Below the pieces are notes generated by a model, which saw only the letters and a list, made by a program, of their open reading frames with translations, did not search any database and was not told where the DNA came from. Positions 9,017 through 18,054 of a stretch of DNA of 64,000 nucleotides are shown here, in pieces; the stretch's first letter is position 1; every line of letters starts with the position of its first letter. Source of the stretch: Brasilonema angustatum HA4187-MV1 (lineage in GTDB: Bacteria > Cyanobacteriota > Cyanobacteriia > Cyanobacteriales > Nostocaceae). The translations under genes and the position numbers were made by a program. The stretch lies in NCBI GenBank assembly GCA_019359695.1, contig JAHHGV010000032.1:1-64000 (forward strand). The letters are read 5' to 3'.

Positions 9017-9766
9017 TTACCAAGGCAAAGCAAAAGGCCCACCAAATTTTCTCATTTCTGCAAAAAAGCCGCCTTGAGAACCACCGTCTGGTAGTGTAGC
9101 TAAATAGACAGCGGTTTCTGCACCTTCCTCAGCAGTGAGCGGGGCATCTGCTCCTCCAATATCGGTTTTCATCCATCCTGGAGAATAGTTATTGATTAGG
9201 ATATTAGTATCCTTCAACTCCCTCCCCAACAAACAAGCAACTCCATTTAAACCAATTTTTGATAGCCGATATGACGGAGCAAGGGGATAATAATCATTGG
9301 GTATATAATTTAAGGAAGCCATTTCAGTAGATACATTGACAATGCGCCCATAATTATGCTCTTTCATCATAGGAATCAGTGCTTGACAAAGACGTAAGGG
9401 ACCCACCGAATTCACCGCAAATGTCGAGATAACCGTATCTAATTTAGCAGTCAAGACACTGCCTTCTTCAGCTTCTTTTGCAGGATTTACCCCTGCGTTA
9501 TTGACTAAGATGTCTACTCTCCCGTACTGTTCGTGTAGCGCGTTTACAAAGTTTTCAACACTCTTGTCATCAGTAACGTCCAGAGGTAGAAAGTCCACTT
9601 CAAGACCTTGTTGTGCTAATTTTTCGCAAGCTTCCAATCCCTTTGCTTTGTCCCGACCGGATATAATGACTTGAATATTGTCAAGCTTTGCCAGTTTTCT
9701 AGCAATCTCAAAACCAAGACCTTTGTAACTTCCTGTAACAACTGCAACTCTTTTTTCTGTGTTCAT
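9017..9766 (-). CDS. Short-chain dehydrogenase/reductase, carbonyl-reductase-like
   Basis: A classical SDR of 249 residues. The cofactor motif is TGSYKGLG (residues 11-18), NNAGV follows the fourth strand, and the catalytic pair appears as SYRLSK (Tyr-x-x-x-Lys). The ending NYSPGWMKTDIGG and VYLATLPDGGSQGGFFAEMRK resembles carbonyl reductases that reduce aldehydes and ketones with NADPH; substrate is not readable from sequence. The enzyme is cytoplasmic. It is the second gene of a two-gene minus-strand unit, 45 bases after the SDR at 9812-10528, so both probably share the upstream promoter region. Confidence 0.88.
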   Translation of the reverse strand: MNTEKRVAVVTGSYKGLGFEIARKLAKLDNIQVIISGRDKAKGLEACEKLAQQGLEVDFLPLDVTDDKSVENFVNALHEQYGRVDILVNNAGVNPAKEAEEGSVLTAKLDTVISTFAVNSVGPLRLCQALIPMMKEHNYGRIVNVSTEMASLNYIPNDYYPLAPSYRLSKIGLNGVACLLGRELKDTNILINNYSPGWMKTDIGGADAPLTAEEGAETAVYLATLPDGGSQGGFFAEMRKFGGPFALPW

Positions 9767-9811
9767 GATTGTGTCTTTTGTCGAATTGTAAATTAAAATA
9801 GACAGATGATT

Positions 9812-10528
9812 TTACACGGGCTGGGCGGATGGTACAACCAAAAGCCTCGGGATGAGGACGTGGGGAGGCTGCTCTAACACGAAACGAACGCAACGGGCGA
9901 TGTCCTGCGGTTGCAGTAAACCCCCAGAAGCGATGAATTCTTTGTGATTGTGATCCCAGTGGTCATACAAGCCTGTATCCACGCTGCCTGGGGCAATGGA
10001 CGCTACGCGAATGTTAGTTCCTGCGAGTTCCATCCGCAGCGAATCTGTGAACGCCTCAATGGCAAATTTGGTTCCGCAGTAGGCACCAAATTGCGGAGTT
10101 GTTTTCAACCCGGCGATACTCGAAGTGTTGATTAAAAAGCCGCTGCCAGATTCCTTGAAGTGCCGCAGCGCCGTGTAGGCCATCCTATAGGCAGATTCCA
10201 CATTGATCCGAACCATCTGGCAGATTGCTTCGACATCGACATCAACAATCGCCCCCACAGTCATAACGCCTGCGTTGTTGAAGACTACGTCGAGTCGGCC
10301 AAAAGTTTGGATAGCAAAGTCTACCAATTTTTGTGGCAATTCAGGGTCTGTGATTTCACTGGGAACGGCTTTAGCATTTTGTAGATTCGACGCGAGGTGT
10401 TCGAGTTTATCTTGCGATCGCGCTGTGAGTACTAGACTCATGCCTGCTGCATCTAGGTCCTTAGCGACAGCCTCACCAATACCACCACTAGCACCGGTGA
10501 TGATGGCAACTTTATTTTGTAAATTCAT
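9812..10528 (-). CDS. Short-chain dehydrogenase/reductase, classical family
   Basis: A 238-residue SDR with TGASGGIGEAV at residues 11-21, NNAGVMTVGA, a catalytic INTSSIAG serine strand and YCGTK (Tyr/Lys). This is the YdfG/3-hydroxy-acyl type fold used by many NADP-dependent alcohol or carbonyl reductases; the substrate is unknown. It is first in the operon with 9017-9766. Its N-terminus closely resembles the truncated SDR head at 44056-44139. Both loci have the same regulatory motif upstream, although here (copy G) it lies about 445 bases away, with a MITE in between. Confidence 0.88.
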   Translation of the reverse strand: MNLQNKVAIITGASGGIGEAVAKDLDAAGMSLVLTARSQDKLEHLASNLQNAKAVPSEITDPELPQKLVDFAIQTFGRLDVVFNNAGVMTVGAIVDVDVEAICQMVRINVESAYRMAYTALRHFKESGSGFLINTSSIAGLKTTPQFGAYCGTKFAIEAFTDSLRMELAGTNIRVASIAPGSVDTGLYDHWDHNHKEFIASGGLLQPQDIARCVRFVLEQPPHVLIPRLLVVPSAQPV

Positions 10529-10712
10529 GGGTGTGTCCCTTCAGTTGTTTTCAAAAGCGAGGTTGGTCGCAGCAGAGACCGCGTTCACATCTGCTTGTGT
10601 CACTTAAGTGATTGGAGTCGTTTTCTTTTTGGTGGTTGGATTAATTATGGGAAAAACGCGGTCGCTAAAAGTGCGTGCTTACTGTGCAATAGAAAAAGTA
10701 ACCGCTCCTTTA

Positions 10713-10864
10713 TATAGCAATCCTAAATCATAAGCCCTGCGGGCACACTACGCGTTCGCTCTTAGCGTGCGCTTGCGCTTACATGAGAAAAATAAAGGCT
10801 CAAAGGCTTGTCAAAACGCGCTTTTAAACTTCGTAAATTCTCACAATTCATATAGAATTGCTAT
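10713..10864. mobile_element. MITE with TATAGCAATCCTAAAT-type inverted ends
   Basis: Inverted ends TATAGCAATCCTAAATCAT and ATATAGAATTGCTAT bound 152 bases of non-coding DNA with a GC-rich core (CGCTCTTAGCGTGCGCTTGC). The same ends bound the element at 51286-51413. No transposase is present, so it is a non-autonomous element that would need an enzyme from elsewhere. It separates motif G from the SDR operon. Confidence 0.6.
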
Positions 10865-10973
10865 GGCTATACGGAATTTAACCACAGTAGCTCTTGTTGT
10901 TTGAGTTATTTTTATGAATGCACATAGGCTGCGCCCTGATCATTTTTACTTTAGGGAGTACAATACACAACCG

Positions 10974-11009
10974 CAAGGGTTAAAATTTAGAAGGAAGTGT
11001 GCATTTTTT
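10974..11009 (-). promoter_or_regulatory. Copy G of the shared promoter/operator motif (minus strand)
   Basis: On the minus strand it reads AAAAAATGCACACTTCC, then TTTTAACCCTTGCG, with 17 bases from CTT to ACC. It faces the SDR operon starting at 10528. The long gap (about 445 bases) includes the 152-base MITE, so the spacing was probably shorter before that insertion. Confidence 0.55.
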
Positions 11010-11059
11010 CGATTTTACTTCCTTCCCTGTCTAAGATTACCTGTCTTCTTTATTTTCTT

Positions 11060-11265
11060 CTTACCCTATGGCGGAGCGCCATAGAGCGGGGGTGCCTCTT
11101 TCAGAGGAACTTCGCTCTTCGCAATCGACGCTCACCGGAGCTACTCCTTCAAGTGCGGGTTTCCTGACTTGTAGACGCCCGCCAGAAGGCGAACCGTATT
11201 GGGGTAGGAAGTGGCGTCCAAGACTGCGACCCTCTCACCGCTGCGCGTCTACGTTAAATTAGGTA
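11060..11265. repeat. GC-rich dispersed repeat with nested insertion
   Basis: TTCGCAATCGACGCTCACCG (11118-11137) and CCAAGACTGCGACC (from 11218) are the two halves of a 49-base repeat that is uninterrupted at 43376-43424 and, inverted, at 32343-32391. Here the halves are separated by 80 bases, so a second repeat has inserted into the first. A 64-codon open frame across it is fortuitous. Confidence 0.6.
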
Positions 11266-11451
11266 TTCTTCTGGCGGTTCGAGAGTAGTCATTTTTTTAG
11301 TTTTTTTATCGATCTGGGTGTTTCATCGACATGAATATGGCTAAGTTAAAGAATAGATCGAACCTAAACTATTAACCATTTCTGCCGTTGAAAAAAATAG
11401 CAAAAATAAGATAAACTTTATCGGGGTTATATCAATATAAAAGCTTGAGCG

Positions 11452-11490
11452 AAAGAATACAAACTTCTTCCGAAAGTTCAACCCTTACAA
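11452..11490 (+). promoter_or_regulatory. Copy I of the shared promoter/operator motif upstream of glgX
   Basis: First half AAAGAATACAAACTTC, second half GTTCAACCCTTACAA, with 17 bases from CTT to ACC. It lies about 390 bases upstream of the glgX ATG, so it would give a long leader. It is the only copy seen ahead of the glgX-to-kinase gene run. Confidence 0.5.
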
Positions 11491-11877
11491 GGTTGTTTTG
11501 TACTCCTTAAACTTAATTATTACTGGTGAACTAAAAGTCAATGTAGTTACCAGTGCACAATTGACGCCTAAAGTACAAAAATTACCTTATTAAGCGCTCA
11601 AAAGTAAGGAGGTGCATCTTATAACTTTGCATAAAGATGTATCTGATTTACCTTTTTTTCAACGAGATAATTGTGACATTAAGAACAGAACGTACTTGCT
11701 AATCCAAGCCTTAAGTGCAACACAGGTAACGAATAAACCCTTAGCGGAATATTCCATAATGAATAAAAAATGTAAAAGTAGTTAACACAAAAATCAAGCC
11801 TTTCGCAAAGCCTTAAAACGTTGAGGCAAAATCGAAATAAACAACTAATTAAATGCCGTAAGGATAGAAAGGGCAAA

Positions 11878-13998
11878 ATGACTTTAACTACAGCTAAACA
11901 ACTGGTTAAACCAGCAACAAATCAATACCAATTTGAATCGGGATGTGCACATCCTTTGGGTGCAATACCGGACAAAAACGGAGTAAACTTCTCAGTATTT
12001 TCAGAGCATGCCAGATCTGTTGAACTTTTGTTGTTTGATAAGTCTGATGCTCCGGAACCTACACACATTATTCAATTAAACCCAAGGACAAATAAAACCT
12101 TTCACTTTTGGCATATCTACGTGAGAGGATTAAAACCCGGCGCTCATTACGCCTACCGGGTTGACAGTGCTCAGGGTTTACATGGGGAAGGACACCGCTT
12201 TAACAAAAATAAGGTACTGCTTGATCCCTACGCTAGAGGAAACACCAACACCCTTTGGAAGCGCAACGATGCTTTGGGATCACAAGACAACTTAGCGACT
12301 TCGATGCGTAGTGTAGTTGTCGATATATCGGATTACGACTGGGAAGGCGATCGCCCCATCAATCGCTCAATGAGTGAGACCATCATTTATGAAGTACATG
12401 TTGGCGGATTTACTAAGTCACCTTCCTCAGGCTGCAAACATCCCGGTACTTTTTCTGCAATCATTGAGAAGATTCCTTACCTCAAAGAGTTGGGAATAAC
12501 TGCTGTTGAACTCCTGCCAATATTTGACTTTGATGAAAAGAACAATCTCCGAGAAGTTGACGGCAACCCACTGAGTGATTACTGGGGATATAATCCACAC
12601 AGCTACTTTGCTCCTGAAGGTTCATATTGTGTTCTGTGTGATGTCGGAAACCATCTCACGGAGTTTCGGGATATGGTCAAGGCGTTGCACAAGGAAGGGA
12701 TTGAGGTCATCCTGGATGTGGTCTTTAACCACACCGACGAGGGAAACCATGAAGGTCCAATTATCAATTTTAAAGGCTTTTTCAATAGCATCTTCTACCA
12801 CCTAGTGTCCTGGGACAAGCAGTACTACATGGACTACTCTGGGTGTGGAAATACCGTCAACTGTAATCACCCAATAGTGCAGAAGTTGATTGTAGATAGC
12901 TTAGAATTTTGGGTCAAAGAGATGCACGTTGATGGCTTTCGGTTTGATGAAGGTTCTATTCTATCCCGTGGCCAAGACGGAGCACCAATGGTTCATCCGC
13001 CGGTAATATGGCAAATTGAAACGTCTGAAATTCTTGCTGACACCAAAATTATTACTGAAGCTTGGGATGCTGCTGGGCTTTATCAAATTGGTTACTTCCC
13101 TGGATATCGTTGGGCAGAATGGAATGGGCGCTTTCGAGACGATGTCCGGCGTTTTGTCAAGGGGGATGCAGGAATGGTTGGAGCAGTCGCTTGGCGTATT
13201 GCTGGAAGTGCGGATCTCTACCAATCAAGTGGACATTTACCAATTAACAGCGTTAATTTCATTACCTGCCATGATGGATTTACTCTCAATGATTTGGTTT
13301 CATACAATGACAAACACAATGAAGCCAATGGTGAAGACAATCGGGATGGTATTAATGACAATTTAAGCTGGAATTGTGGTGCTGAAGGAGAGACTGACAA
13401 TCCAGAAATTGATGCATTGCGTCGCCGACAGATTAAGAATTTTACAGCCATTCTGATGCTTTCCCAAGGAATACCAATGTTTGTGGCTGGTGATGAAATC
13501 AGACGCACTCAAAATGGTAATAACAACGCTTACTGCCAGGATAATGAGATTAGTTGGTTTGATTGGAGTCTTGTAGAGAAGAATGCTGATCTTTTCAGGT
13601 TCTTCAAGCTGATGATTAATTTCCGCAACTGCTATTGCCATTCTGCTTTACGCCGTCGTGATTTTTTCTCTGGTGAAGTTAATGAGCGGGGCTTGGCGGA
13701 TATTTCTTGGCATGGTTGTCAGTTATTTAACCCAGGTTGGCATGATCCTCATGCTAGAGTTCTCGCATTTACGTTGGGGGGTTTTGAAGAAGAAGCAGAT
13801 ATTCATGTCATGTTCAATATGTACTGGGAAGCACTCGACTTTGAAATCCCCTCTGTTGAAGGTAGGGAATGGTACAAAGTGGTAGATACCGCTCTTGCTT
13901 CTCCTATGGATATTGTGGAACCAGGGGAAGAGACTGTAGTTTCAGGCAATGTTTATTCTGTTAAAGACCGTAGCATTGTTGTTCTCATTTCTAAATAG
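11878..13998 (+). CDS. glgX: Glycogen debranching enzyme (isoamylase-type, GH13)
   Basis: A 706-residue alpha-1,6-glucosidase that trims branches of glycogen after phosphorylase action. Residues about 20-115 form the CBM48 domain (HPLGAIPDKNGVNFSVFSEHA). The GH13 barrel shows region I DVVFNH, the nucleophile Asp357 in GFRFDEGS, the acid/base Glu394 in IITEAWD and the third acid Asp466 in TCHDGF. GFRFDEGS deviates slightly from the usual FRFDLAS but keeps the catalytic Asp. I place the start at the ATG at 11878, preceded by GAAAGGG. A TTG at 11821 would add a 19-residue basic extension the family lacks. It heads a run of co-oriented genes; the next gene starts 38 bases on. A glgP gene lies at 59 kb. 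Confidence 0.92.
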   Translation: MTLTTAKQLVKPATNQYQFESGCAHPLGAIPDKNGVNFSVFSEHARSVELLLFDKSDAPEPTHIIQLNPRTNKTFHFWHIYVRGLKPGAHYAYRVDSAQGLHGEGHRFNKNKVLLDPYARGNTNTLWKRNDALGSQDNLATSMRSVVVDISDYDWEGDRPINRSMSETIIYEVHVGGFTKSPSSGCKHPGTFSAIIEKIPYLKELGITAVELLPIFDFDEKNNLREVDGNPLSDYWGYNPHSYFAPEGSYCVLCDVGNHLTEFRDMVKALHKEGIEVILDVVFNHTDEGNHEGPIINFKGFFNSIFYHLVSWDKQYYMDYSGCGNTVNCNHPIVQKLIVDSLEFWVKEMHVDGFRFDEGSILSRGQDGAPMVHPPVIWQIETSEILADTKIITEAWDAAGLYQIGYFPGYRWAEWNGRFRDDVRRFVKGDAGMVGAVAWRIAGSADLYQSSGHLPINSVNFITCHDGFTLNDLVSYNDKHNEANGEDNRDGINDNLSWNCGAEGETDNPEIDALRRRQIKNFTAILMLSQGIPMFVAGDEIRRTQNGNNNAYCQDNEISWFDWSLVEKNADLFRFFKLMINFRNCYCHSALRRRDFFSGEVNERGLADISWHGCQLFNPGWHDPHARVLAFTLGGFEEEADIHVMFNMYWEALDFEIPSVEGREWYKVVDTALASPMDIVEPGEETVVSGNVYSVKDRSIVVLISK

Positions 13999-14036
13999 TT
14001 TATCGTTAAAATATTTCAAATTTTGGAGAAAAACTC

Positions 14037-16208
14037 ATGAATAATATGGGCTTTCAATTTTCTGATTTGATTGCTGGGTACATTACAAATTTTGATTCCA
14101 CCAAGGAAGAGCTTGGTACTTTCAATCTGAAAACATCAGACGGGAGGGAATTTGAAGTAGCACTGACTTCAATGACGTATGCTGAGTTAGTACGCAATTT
14201 GGATGAGCCTTATTTTGATTGCACGAGCCAGATAAGTTCAATGCTCGTTCCAAATCGGTATCTTTTTGTGTATGGCACTTTCTATCCTGAAGCGAGTGAG
14301 TACAAGTTTGAAGCTAAACACATTGTTTTTCTGGGTAGAACAGAAAATGACTATCTTTTTGAAAGACCAGATTGGTGGGTCAAGCAAGTACGAAGTCTTG
14401 CCAATTTTTACTTAAAAGCCCAGTTTGAAAATGGCGAAATAGATTATCGCAAATATCGCACTGGTATCGGCTTGGTTGGTTCTAAAGAAGATAGTACTCG
14501 TCAAGAAACTGACACAATTTCACGCCTGGTTTACGGTTTTGCCACAGCTTATATGTTGACCGGAGATGAGCGGTATCTAGAAGCTGCGGAAAAAGGTACC
14601 GAATATCTGCGTGAACATATGCGTTTTCTGGATGAGGGCGAAGGTATTTGTTATTGGTATCATGCCACTGACGTGAAGCCAGATGGCAGTGAGCAAAAAA
14701 TATTCTCCTCGGAATTTGGGGATGATTATGATGCTATCCCAGCTTATGAGCAAATTTATGCGCTGGCTGGTCCTACCCAGACTTATCGGATAACAGGCGA
14801 TCCACGCATCATCAAAGATATCGAGTTGACCATCAATCTGTTTAACAAGTATTTTCTGGACAAGACAGATAAAGGGGGATTTTTCTCCCACATCGACCCG
14901 ATTACTCTCAGCCCTTACCCTAAGTCTTTAGGTCATAACCGCGCGAAAAAGAACTGGAACTCAGTAGGTGATCATGCCCCAGCCTATCTGATCAATCTCT
15001 GGCTAGCGACTGGCGAGGAAAAATACGCACTTTTCCTTGAGTACACGTTTGACACTATTGAAAAGCGGTTTCCAGATTACGAACATAGCCCCTTTGTTCA
15101 AGAACGTTTTCATGAGGATTGGAGCCATGATACAACCTGGGGGTGGCAACAGAATCGAGCAGTCGTAGGTCATAACCTCAAAATTGCCTGGAACCTGATG
15201 CGGATGAACCACCTGAAAGCAAAAGAAAAGTATGTGGATCTAGCAGAAAAGATTGCACAAATCATGCCTGCAGTCGGCAGCGACCAACAGCGTGGGGGGT
15301 GGTACGATGTTGTGGAACGCATTCTCAAACCAGGAGAAGAAGTACACCGCTTTGTCTGGCATGATCGGAAGGCTTGGTGGCAGCAAGAACAGGCTATCTT
15401 AGCCTACCTCATTTTGGCAGGCTCACTTGATAAACCTGAATATCAGCGCTTTGCACGTGAAGCCGCAGGTTTCTATAACGCCTGGTTCCTCGATTACACG
15501 GGTGGCGGTGTCTATTTCAATGTTCTGGCAAATGGAGTTCCTTACTTGCTAGGAACTGAGCGAGGCAAGGGCAGTCACTCAATGAGCGGTTACCACTCGT
15601 TTGAGCTAGCCTACTTGGCTTGTGTTTATACGAACCTTATGATTACTAAGCAGCCGATGGATTTGTACTTCAAGCCAAAAGCGGGTGGCTTTAAGGATAA
15701 CATTCTGCGGGTTGCACCAGATATCCTACCACCTGGTAGCGTGCGGATTGGCGAGGTATGGATCAACGGGCAAAAGCATTCCGATTTTGATACCGAAAGT
15801 TTAACAGTCAAATTGCCATCTACTCAAGACGAACTGAAAGTTCGAGTCAGACTTGTTCCTACTCAAGTATCTTTCGATGCAACATTGTTAGAAGTGACTG
15901 ATAATATTGCCAAGATTTCTTTAACTGGGTTATTAGATGCCAGTGCTATAGAACGTTTTCAGGAGGTGTTGATTAGAGCGACAGAACAGCCAGTCAAACG
16001 CGTTGTCTTACTGCTACAAGACTTAGAATGTATTACTGCTGCTGGTGTACGAGCTCTTATTTTCAGTAAACAAAAACTGGGACCTCATGTTGACATCTAT
16101 ATAGTTGGTGCTCCCGATAACGTGAAGCAATTCCTCAAGGCGAGCGCATTCTGCGAAGGTGTCACTGTGTTGGATCAGTATGAAACTGTTGAGATAGTCG
16201 GCGTGTAG
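14037..16208 (+). CDS. Epimerase-fold (AGE / alpha-alpha-barrel) protein fused to a C-terminal STAS domain
   Basis: A 723-residue fusion. Residues about 1-110 form a small N-terminal beta-rich region. From about 130 to 540 there is an (alpha/alpha)6 barrel resembling the N-acylglucosamine 2-epimerase/cellobiose epimerase family (RLVYGFATAYMLTGDERYLEAA, GGWYDVVER, HDRKAWWQQEQAILAYLI, YHSFELAYLA). After a linker, the last 100 residues are a STAS domain of the anti-sigma-factor-antagonist kind (LLEVTDNIAKISLTGLLDAS, VVLLLQDLECITAAGVRAL). A catalytic sugar-binding barrel joined to a partner-switching module is unusual and suggests that sugar status is tied to signalling. It follows glgX by 38 bases and precedes a response regulator and a kinase. 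Enzymatic activity is unproven. Confidence 0.8.
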   Translation: MNNMGFQFSDLIAGYITNFDSTKEELGTFNLKTSDGREFEVALTSMTYAELVRNLDEPYFDCTSQISSMLVPNRYLFVYGTFYPEASEYKFEAKHIVFLGRTENDYLFERPDWWVKQVRSLANFYLKAQFENGEIDYRKYRTGIGLVGSKEDSTRQETDTISRLVYGFATAYMLTGDERYLEAAEKGTEYLREHMRFLDEGEGICYWYHATDVKPDGSEQKIFSSEFGDDYDAIPAYEQIYALAGPTQTYRITGDPRIIKDIELTINLFNKYFLDKTDKGGFFSHIDPITLSPYPKSLGHNRAKKNWNSVGDHAPAYLINLWLATGEEKYALFLEYTFDTIEKRFPDYEHSPFVQERFHEDWSHDTTWGWQQNRAVVGHNLKIAWNLMRMNHLKAKEKYVDLAEKIAQIMPAVGSDQQRGGWYDVVERILKPGEEVHRFVWHDRKAWWQQEQAILAYLILAGSLDKPEYQRFAREAAGFYNAWFLDYTGGGVYFNVLANGVPYLLGTERGKGSHSMSGYHSFELAYLACVYTNLMITKQPMDLYFKPKAGGFKDNILRVAPDILPPGSVRIGEVWINGQKHSDFDTESLTVKLPSTQDELKVRVRLVPTQVSFDATLLEVTDNIAKISLTGLLDASAIERFQEVLIRATEQPVKRVVLLLQDLECITAAGVRALIFSKQKLGPHVDIYIVGAPDNVKQFLKASAFCEGVTVLDQYETVEIVGV

Positions 16209-16231
16209 GTTTACCTAAAAGACAGTTTGGT

Positions 16232-16298
16232 AGTCCTAAATCAGCTAACGGATACATGACTCAAATAAGAGAACTATGGTCTAAAGCTATTTAGGACT
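16232..16298. repeat. Small inverted repeat between co-oriented genes
   Basis: AGTCCTAAATCAGCT pairs with AGCTATTTAGGACT over a loop of about 40 bases. The arms resemble the ends of the TATAGCARTCC MITE family (10713, 51286), so this may be a worn, shorter member. It lies in the 184-base gap before the response-regulator gene and could also act as a weak transcription barrier. Confidence 0.4.
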
Positions 16299-16392
16299 GC
16301 GCTCTGCCTTTAATAATACCGCTACGGAATCATGTGTGAAAATTAGCTTTTTTGTATTATTTATTACATTAAAAATAAAATAAGGAGCGATT

Positions 16393-18054
16393 GTGGTTAA
16401 TCCTATACTACTTACAGTTGACGATGACCCTGGAGTTCTACGAGTCATAGAACGCGATCTCCGACAGGAGTACGGTAACCGCTTTCGGGTACTGCGAGCA
16501 GACTCAGGTGCAAAAGCCTTAAATGTGCTGCAACAGTTAAAACTACGTAACGAGATGCCTGCGCTGTTTCTGGTAGATCAACGGATGCCACAGATGACAG
16601 GCGTGCAGTTCCTCGAAAAAGCTATGCAAATTTTCCCGTCAGCAAAACGGGTTTTGCTAACAGCTTATGCAGACACCGATGCTGCTGTCTATGCTATCAA
16701 TACAGCAAAGATTGATTACTATCTCTTGAAACCGTGGGAACCCCCACAAGAACTCCTATACCCTGTTCTTAACGATTTGCTAGATGATTGGGTCTCGTCA
16801 TACCGTCCAGCCTTTGAAGGGGTTCGTCTTATTGGTTCGCGTTGGTCGCCCAAGTCGCATCAAATCAAGGACTTCTTGGCCCGCAACCATGTGCCTTATC
16901 AGTGGCTGGATATGGAGACAGAGGATGAGGCGCACGAATGGATTCTTTATACCCAATGTAATCCTGCACACCTACCACTAGTAATATACCCTGATGGTTC
17001 GTACATTACACAACCAACATGCGTCCAGATTGCTGAGAAAGTCGGGTTAAAGACGCGTGCTGAAATGCCGTTTTACGACGTAGTCATTGTGGGCGCTGGC
17101 CCGGCTGGTTTGGCAGCAGCCGTCTATGCCGCGTCTGAAGGTTTACGCACGGTATTGATTGAAAAAGAGGCTCCAGGAGGGCAAGCAGGGACGAGTTCTC
17201 GTATTGAGAACTATTTAGGGTTTCCAAATGGACTGACTGGAGCAGACCTGGCTCGGCGCGCCGTCACTCAAGCCAAACGATTCGGCGTAGAGATTCTGAC
17301 GCCACAAGAAGTCAGTGACATTCGCTTGCAAGACTCATATCGCATCGTTAAGCTAGCGGACGGGACAGAATTAAGTTGTCACTCGCTACTGATTGCAACT
17401 GGCGTCTCGTATCGCAAGCTTAATGTACCCGACATTGACAAACTGACCGGGGCAGGTGTTTACTACGGCGCAGCAACATCCGAAGTTCTCTCTTGCATGA
17501 ATGAAGATGTTTATATCGTTGGCGCGGCTAACTCAGCCGGACAGGCGGCGGTACACATCTCTAAGTATGCTCGTAATGTGACTATACTCGTGCGCGGCGA
17601 CTCACTGACTACAAGCATGTCAAAGTACTTAATAGATCAAATCTTAGCAACAGACAATATTACAGTGCGGTTTCACTCCAACATTGTCCAAGTTCATGGT
17701 GAAACCCATTTGGAGGCGATTACTATCGCCGATGCTACAATCGGCGAAAAGCAAACTGTTCCCACAAAGTTGCTGTTCATCTTCATCGGCGCGAAACCAC
17801 ACACTGATTGGCTGACTAACGTTGTGGAAAGAGACGAACAAGGGTTTATCCTAACTGGACCGAACTTGATGGGTAATGAACGATGCTCAAAGGCATGGAA
17901 GTTGGATCGCCAACCCTTCCTGCTTGAATCTAGTGTACCAGGTATCTTCGTGGCTGGAGATGTGCGTTGCGGATCGGTAAAGCGAGTCGCTTCAGGGGTT
18001 GGAGAGGGTGCGATCGCTGTTCAATTCATTCATCAATATCTTAGTAAGGTGTGA
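16393..18054 (+). CDS. Response regulator fused to a thioredoxin-reductase-like FAD protein
   Basis: A 553-residue fusion. Residues 1-130 are a receiver domain with the acidic cluster VDDD, phospho-acceptor Asp62 (LVDQRMP), LLTAYAD and the conserved Lys in LLKPW. Residues about 140-215 look like a thioredoxin/glutaredoxin fold that has lost its cysteines (SRWSPKSHQ). From about 228 on comes a pyridine-nucleotide/FAD oxidoreductase of thioredoxin-reductase type (VVIVGAGPAGLAAAVYAASEG, GGQAGTSSRIENYLGFP, YIVGAANSAGQAAV, GIFVAGDVR). The redox-active CxxC of true thioredoxin reductases is absent. A signal-controlled NADPH-dependent flavoprotein is the likely function. The GTG start follows AAGGAG by 5 bases. 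The stop overlaps the next gene (GTGA), so it is translationally coupled to the kinase. Confidence 0.88.
   Translation: MVNPILLTVDDDPGVLRVIERDLRQEYGNRFRVLRADSGAKALNVLQQLKLRNEMPALFLVDQRMPQMTGVQFLEKAMQIFPSAKRVLLTAYADTDAAVYAINTAKIDYYLLKPWEPPQELLYPVLNDLLDDWVSSYRPAFEGVRLIGSRWSPKSHQIKDFLARNHVPYQWLDMETEDEAHEWILYTQCNPAHLPLVIYPDGSYITQPTCVQIAEKVGLKTRAEMPFYDVVIVGAGPAGLAAAVYAASEGLRTVLIEKEAPGGQAGTSSRIENYLGFPNGLTGADLARRAVTQAKRFGVEILTPQEVSDIRLQDSYRIVKLADGTELSCHSLLIATGVSYRKLNVPDIDKLTGAGVYYGAATSEVLSCMNEDVYIVGAANSAGQAAVHISKYARNVTILVRGDSLTTSMSKYLIDQILATDNITVRFHSNIVQVHGETHLEAITIADATIGEKQTVPTKLLFIFIGAKPHTDWLTNVVERDEQGFILTGPNLMGNERCSKAWKLDRQPFLLESSVPGIFVAGDVRCGSVKRVASGVGEGAIAVQFIHQYLSKV

Larger units (their letters stand above)
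10529..11877. other. 1.35-kb intergenic region between divergent SDR and glgX units
   Basis: No credible gene. It holds a MITE (10713-10864), regulatory motif G on the minus strand (10974-11009), a GC-rich nested repeat (11060-11265) and motif I on the plus strand (11452-11490). After that come about 390 bases of AT-rich leader to glgX without a clear open frame. The size and two outward-facing motifs mark it as the control region of both operons. Confidence 0.55.

Noticed and set aside
11068-11262. 64-codon open frame before glgX
   Set aside because: Entirely inside GC-rich nested repeats; no conserved protein features.
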